Shown piece by piece: positions 62,644 to 64,000 of a stretch of DNA of 64,000 nt. The stretch comes from Halobacillus andaensis (GTDB lineage Bacteria; Bacillota; Bacilli; Bacillales; Halobacillaceae): the NCBI RefSeq assembly GCF_014636475.1, contig NZ_BMEL01000002.1, positions 496,001 to 560,000 of the forward strand, given 5' to 3'. The translations under genes and the position numbers were made by a program. Below the pieces are notes generated by a model. The model made no database searches. It was given only the letters and a program-made list of their open reading frames with translations, and was not told the DNA's origin. Position 1 is the first letter of the stretch; each line of letters opens with the position of its first letter.

Positions 62644-63714
62644 TTACTCGTGTGCGGCTTTACGCTCAAGCCATTCGTTATAGAAGTGACTGATGATTGT
62701 TTTAATAACGGCGTACGCTGGAATGGCGAATAGCAGACCTAGGAAACCAGCTAAGCTTCCGGCTGCCAGTATAATCGTAATGATCGTTAATGGGTGAATA
62801 CTTAAAGCTTTCCCCATAACGTTAGGAGAAACAAGGTTGCCTTCTAGCTGTTGAGCTACAATCGTAATAATGGCTACGTAAACAGCCATTATTGGATCTT
62901 GGAATAGTGCAACTAATATCGCAGGAATGACAGCTAAGAACGGACCAACAAAAGGGATGACGTTCATGAGCATTGCGAAAAGGGCTAAGGTTAAGGAATA
63001 ATTTAAACCAATAATAAGGTACCCAACTAGCAGCATCAATCCTACAAATACACTAACCGTAAGCTGACCTATAATAAAGGAATTCAGTGTATGGTCAAGG
63101 GATTTAGTCAGCTTCTCAAAGCTTGCAGATACGCGCTTATTCATAAACTGCTTTATGAATGGAACAAGTTTATGTCCATCTTTAAGCATAAAGAATAAGA
63201 AAAATGGAATCAGTACTAAACCAAAGACAAAACCGACTAACTGACTTATGACGTCAATTATAACACCAGGGGCCGCATCTAATGAACTTTGTAAACTTTC
63301 TACGACTCCGTTAAGAGAATCGTTGAACTGACTTGGAATAATGTCCTGATTCTGCTGCCAGTAGGTAATGGTTTCTCCGATCATATCACTCATACGCGGG
63401 ATATTCTCAACAAGTCGGGTGAACTGCTCTTGAGCAATAGGAGCGATAAACCGAACGATGAAAAATCCAGCAAGTATGTATAAGAGAAAGACAATGACGA
63501 TCGCCAGCAGCCGCGGAATTTTATAATGTTCTAGTAAATGCATGACGGGCCTTGAAATATAAAATAGAATCGCTCCCCCGATTAACGGAAAAGCAATCGC
63601 TCCAGCATACGTAAGAAAAGGAGCGAAAAAGAATTGAATCTCGTGTAAAAGTAAAATGAGCAAGGAAAGTAATATACCTGTTATTAGCACTTGAAACCAA
63701 CGTTTATGTATCAT
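62644..63714 (-). CDS. AI-2E family transporter
   Basis: A 356-residue membrane protein with about eight spans. NVIPFVGPFLAVIPAILVAL, QLEGNLVSPNVMGKALSIHP and a C-terminal LGLLFAIPAYAVIKTII are hallmarks of the AI-2E (TqsA/PerM) family. Several members in halophilic bacilli have been reported to act as sodium/proton antiporters, so the autoinducer name should not be taken literally. ATG 63714 has GAAGGTG upstream; a longer frame lacks an RBS. Confidence 0.88.
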   Translation of the reverse strand: MIHKRWFQVLITGILLSLLILLLHEIQFFFAPFLTYAGAIAFPLIGGAILFYISRPVMHLLEHYKIPRLLAIVIVFLLYILAGFFIVRFIAPIAQEQFTRLVENIPRMSDMIGETITYWQQNQDIIPSQFNDSLNGVVESLQSSLDAAPGVIIDVISQLVGFVFGLVLIPFFLFFMLKDGHKLVPFIKQFMNKRVSASFEKLTKSLDHTLNSFIIGQLTVSVFVGLMLLVGYLIIGLNYSLTLALFAMLMNVIPFVGPFLAVIPAILVALFQDPIMAVYVAIITIVAQQLEGNLVSPNVMGKALSIHPLTIITIILAAGSLAGFLGLLFAIPAYAVIKTIISHFYNEWLERKAAHE

Positions 63715-63896
63715 ATAACCACACCTTCGTCTATATCGATTATAACCACTCCATACCCTAATGGATAAGTGATTATGCAAAAAATTCAATATCGTATGTT
63801 TAGTATACTATAAGTCATTCAATTGTGTAGGGAGAGCGAACGTTTTACCTATGATTTCAAAAACACGTTATAATGAAAAGGGAAAGGGTGATAATC

Positions 63897-64000
63897 GTGC
63901 AAGAGGAATTGATGAATAGGTTTACGAATTATGTTCAAGTGGATACCCAATCGGATATAGATAGTGAAACCACACCTTCTACAGAAGGGCAGTGGATGCT
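63897..64000 (+). CDS. pepT: Peptidase T, N-terminal fragment cut by the window
   Basis: A GTG start at 63897 follows GGAAAGGGTG. The 34 visible residues (MQEELMNRFTNYVQVDTQSD, then the TTPSTEGQWML end) match the start of M20B peptidase T, which removes the N-terminal residue of tripeptides. The rest lies beyond the window. Confidence 0.85.
   Translation, partial: MQEELMNRFTNYVQVDTQSDIDSETTPSTEGQWM

Overview
The window looks like chromosome of a moderately halophilic, low-GC Gram-positive bacterium of the family Bacillaceae, most like Halobacillus and its relatives. This rests on gene content read from the sequence: a liaIH-liaFSR envelope-stress cluster, an htrB/cssRS secretion-stress pair, an S-box (SAM-I) riboswitch over metX-hom, Bacillus-type ribosome binding sites with frequent TTG and GTG starts, a BCCT carrier, a CPA1-type cation/proton antiporter, and very acidic exported binding proteins. 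No rRNA, tRNA, prophage, complete insertion sequence or CRISPR array was seen. All 64 kb reads as core or near-core chromosome decorated with dispersed non-coding repeats.

Layout. 0-3.7 kb: lia envelope-stress operon. 3.6-8.6 kb: a 26-residue membrane peptide gene, rpiA, an RQC-type DNA-binding protein, a DUF4166 protein with kynA, and a lipoprotein. 8.6-10.9 kb: S-box controlled metX-hom. 11-19 kb: flavoproteins (a GGR-type monooxygenase, a renalase-like oxidase, a DAO-Rieske fusion), a TetR repressor facing the stump of a lost RND pump, a VOC protein and RarD. 19-26 kb: an EAL-HDOD protein, methionine gamma-lyase, PTS EIIA, sucrose-6-phosphate hydrolase, the NadR-type niacin repressor, cardiolipin synthase. 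26-30.5 kb: htrB, cssRS and a thioesterase. 30.6-34.2 kb: a Fur-box iron(III) ABC importer. 34-43 kb: an AGCS symporter, an ABC-F ATPase, an M29 aminopeptidase, a CrtI-like desaturase, a zinc-ribbon miniprotein and a divergent BCCT carrier. 43-48 kb: kynUB, recQ and a quinone-oxidoreductase-like MDR. 49-52.3 kb: a circularly permuted ATP-grasp / alpha-E / transglutaminase operon. 52-57.5 kb: brnQ, a cation/proton antiporter, an SE1832-like miniprotein and a GNAT. 57.7-60.8 kb: a TRAP transporter. 61-64 kb: an MFS carrier, an AI-2E family protein and the start of pepT.

How genes work together. KynA (6.9 kb) with KynB and KynU (43-45 kb) make a tryptophan-to-anthranilate route split over two loci. 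MetX-Hom feeds methionine synthesis, while a methionine gamma-lyase further along could degrade methionine. LiaFSR, CssRS/HtrB and cardiolipin synthase cover envelope stress. BCCT, AGCS, BrnQ and the antiporter suit a salt-adapted cell.

The most unusual feature is a family of 0.15-0.56 kb intergenic elements at six places (about 13.0, 20.4, 45.0, 48.4, 55.8 and 60.8 kb). They sit at the 3' ends of genes. At the better-preserved loci the element lies between two near-copies of the locus's own terminator hairpin. The ends are conserved (a TAGAGAAACC-type left end, a CGACAGCCTG-type right end) and the interior holds long stems whose two arms change together. This looks like a mobile or RNA-structured element that targets intrinsic terminators and duplicates them. 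A second, unrelated set of short GGTACCAGGTACA hairpins resembles REP elements. Two further inverted-repeat-bounded families occur once each.
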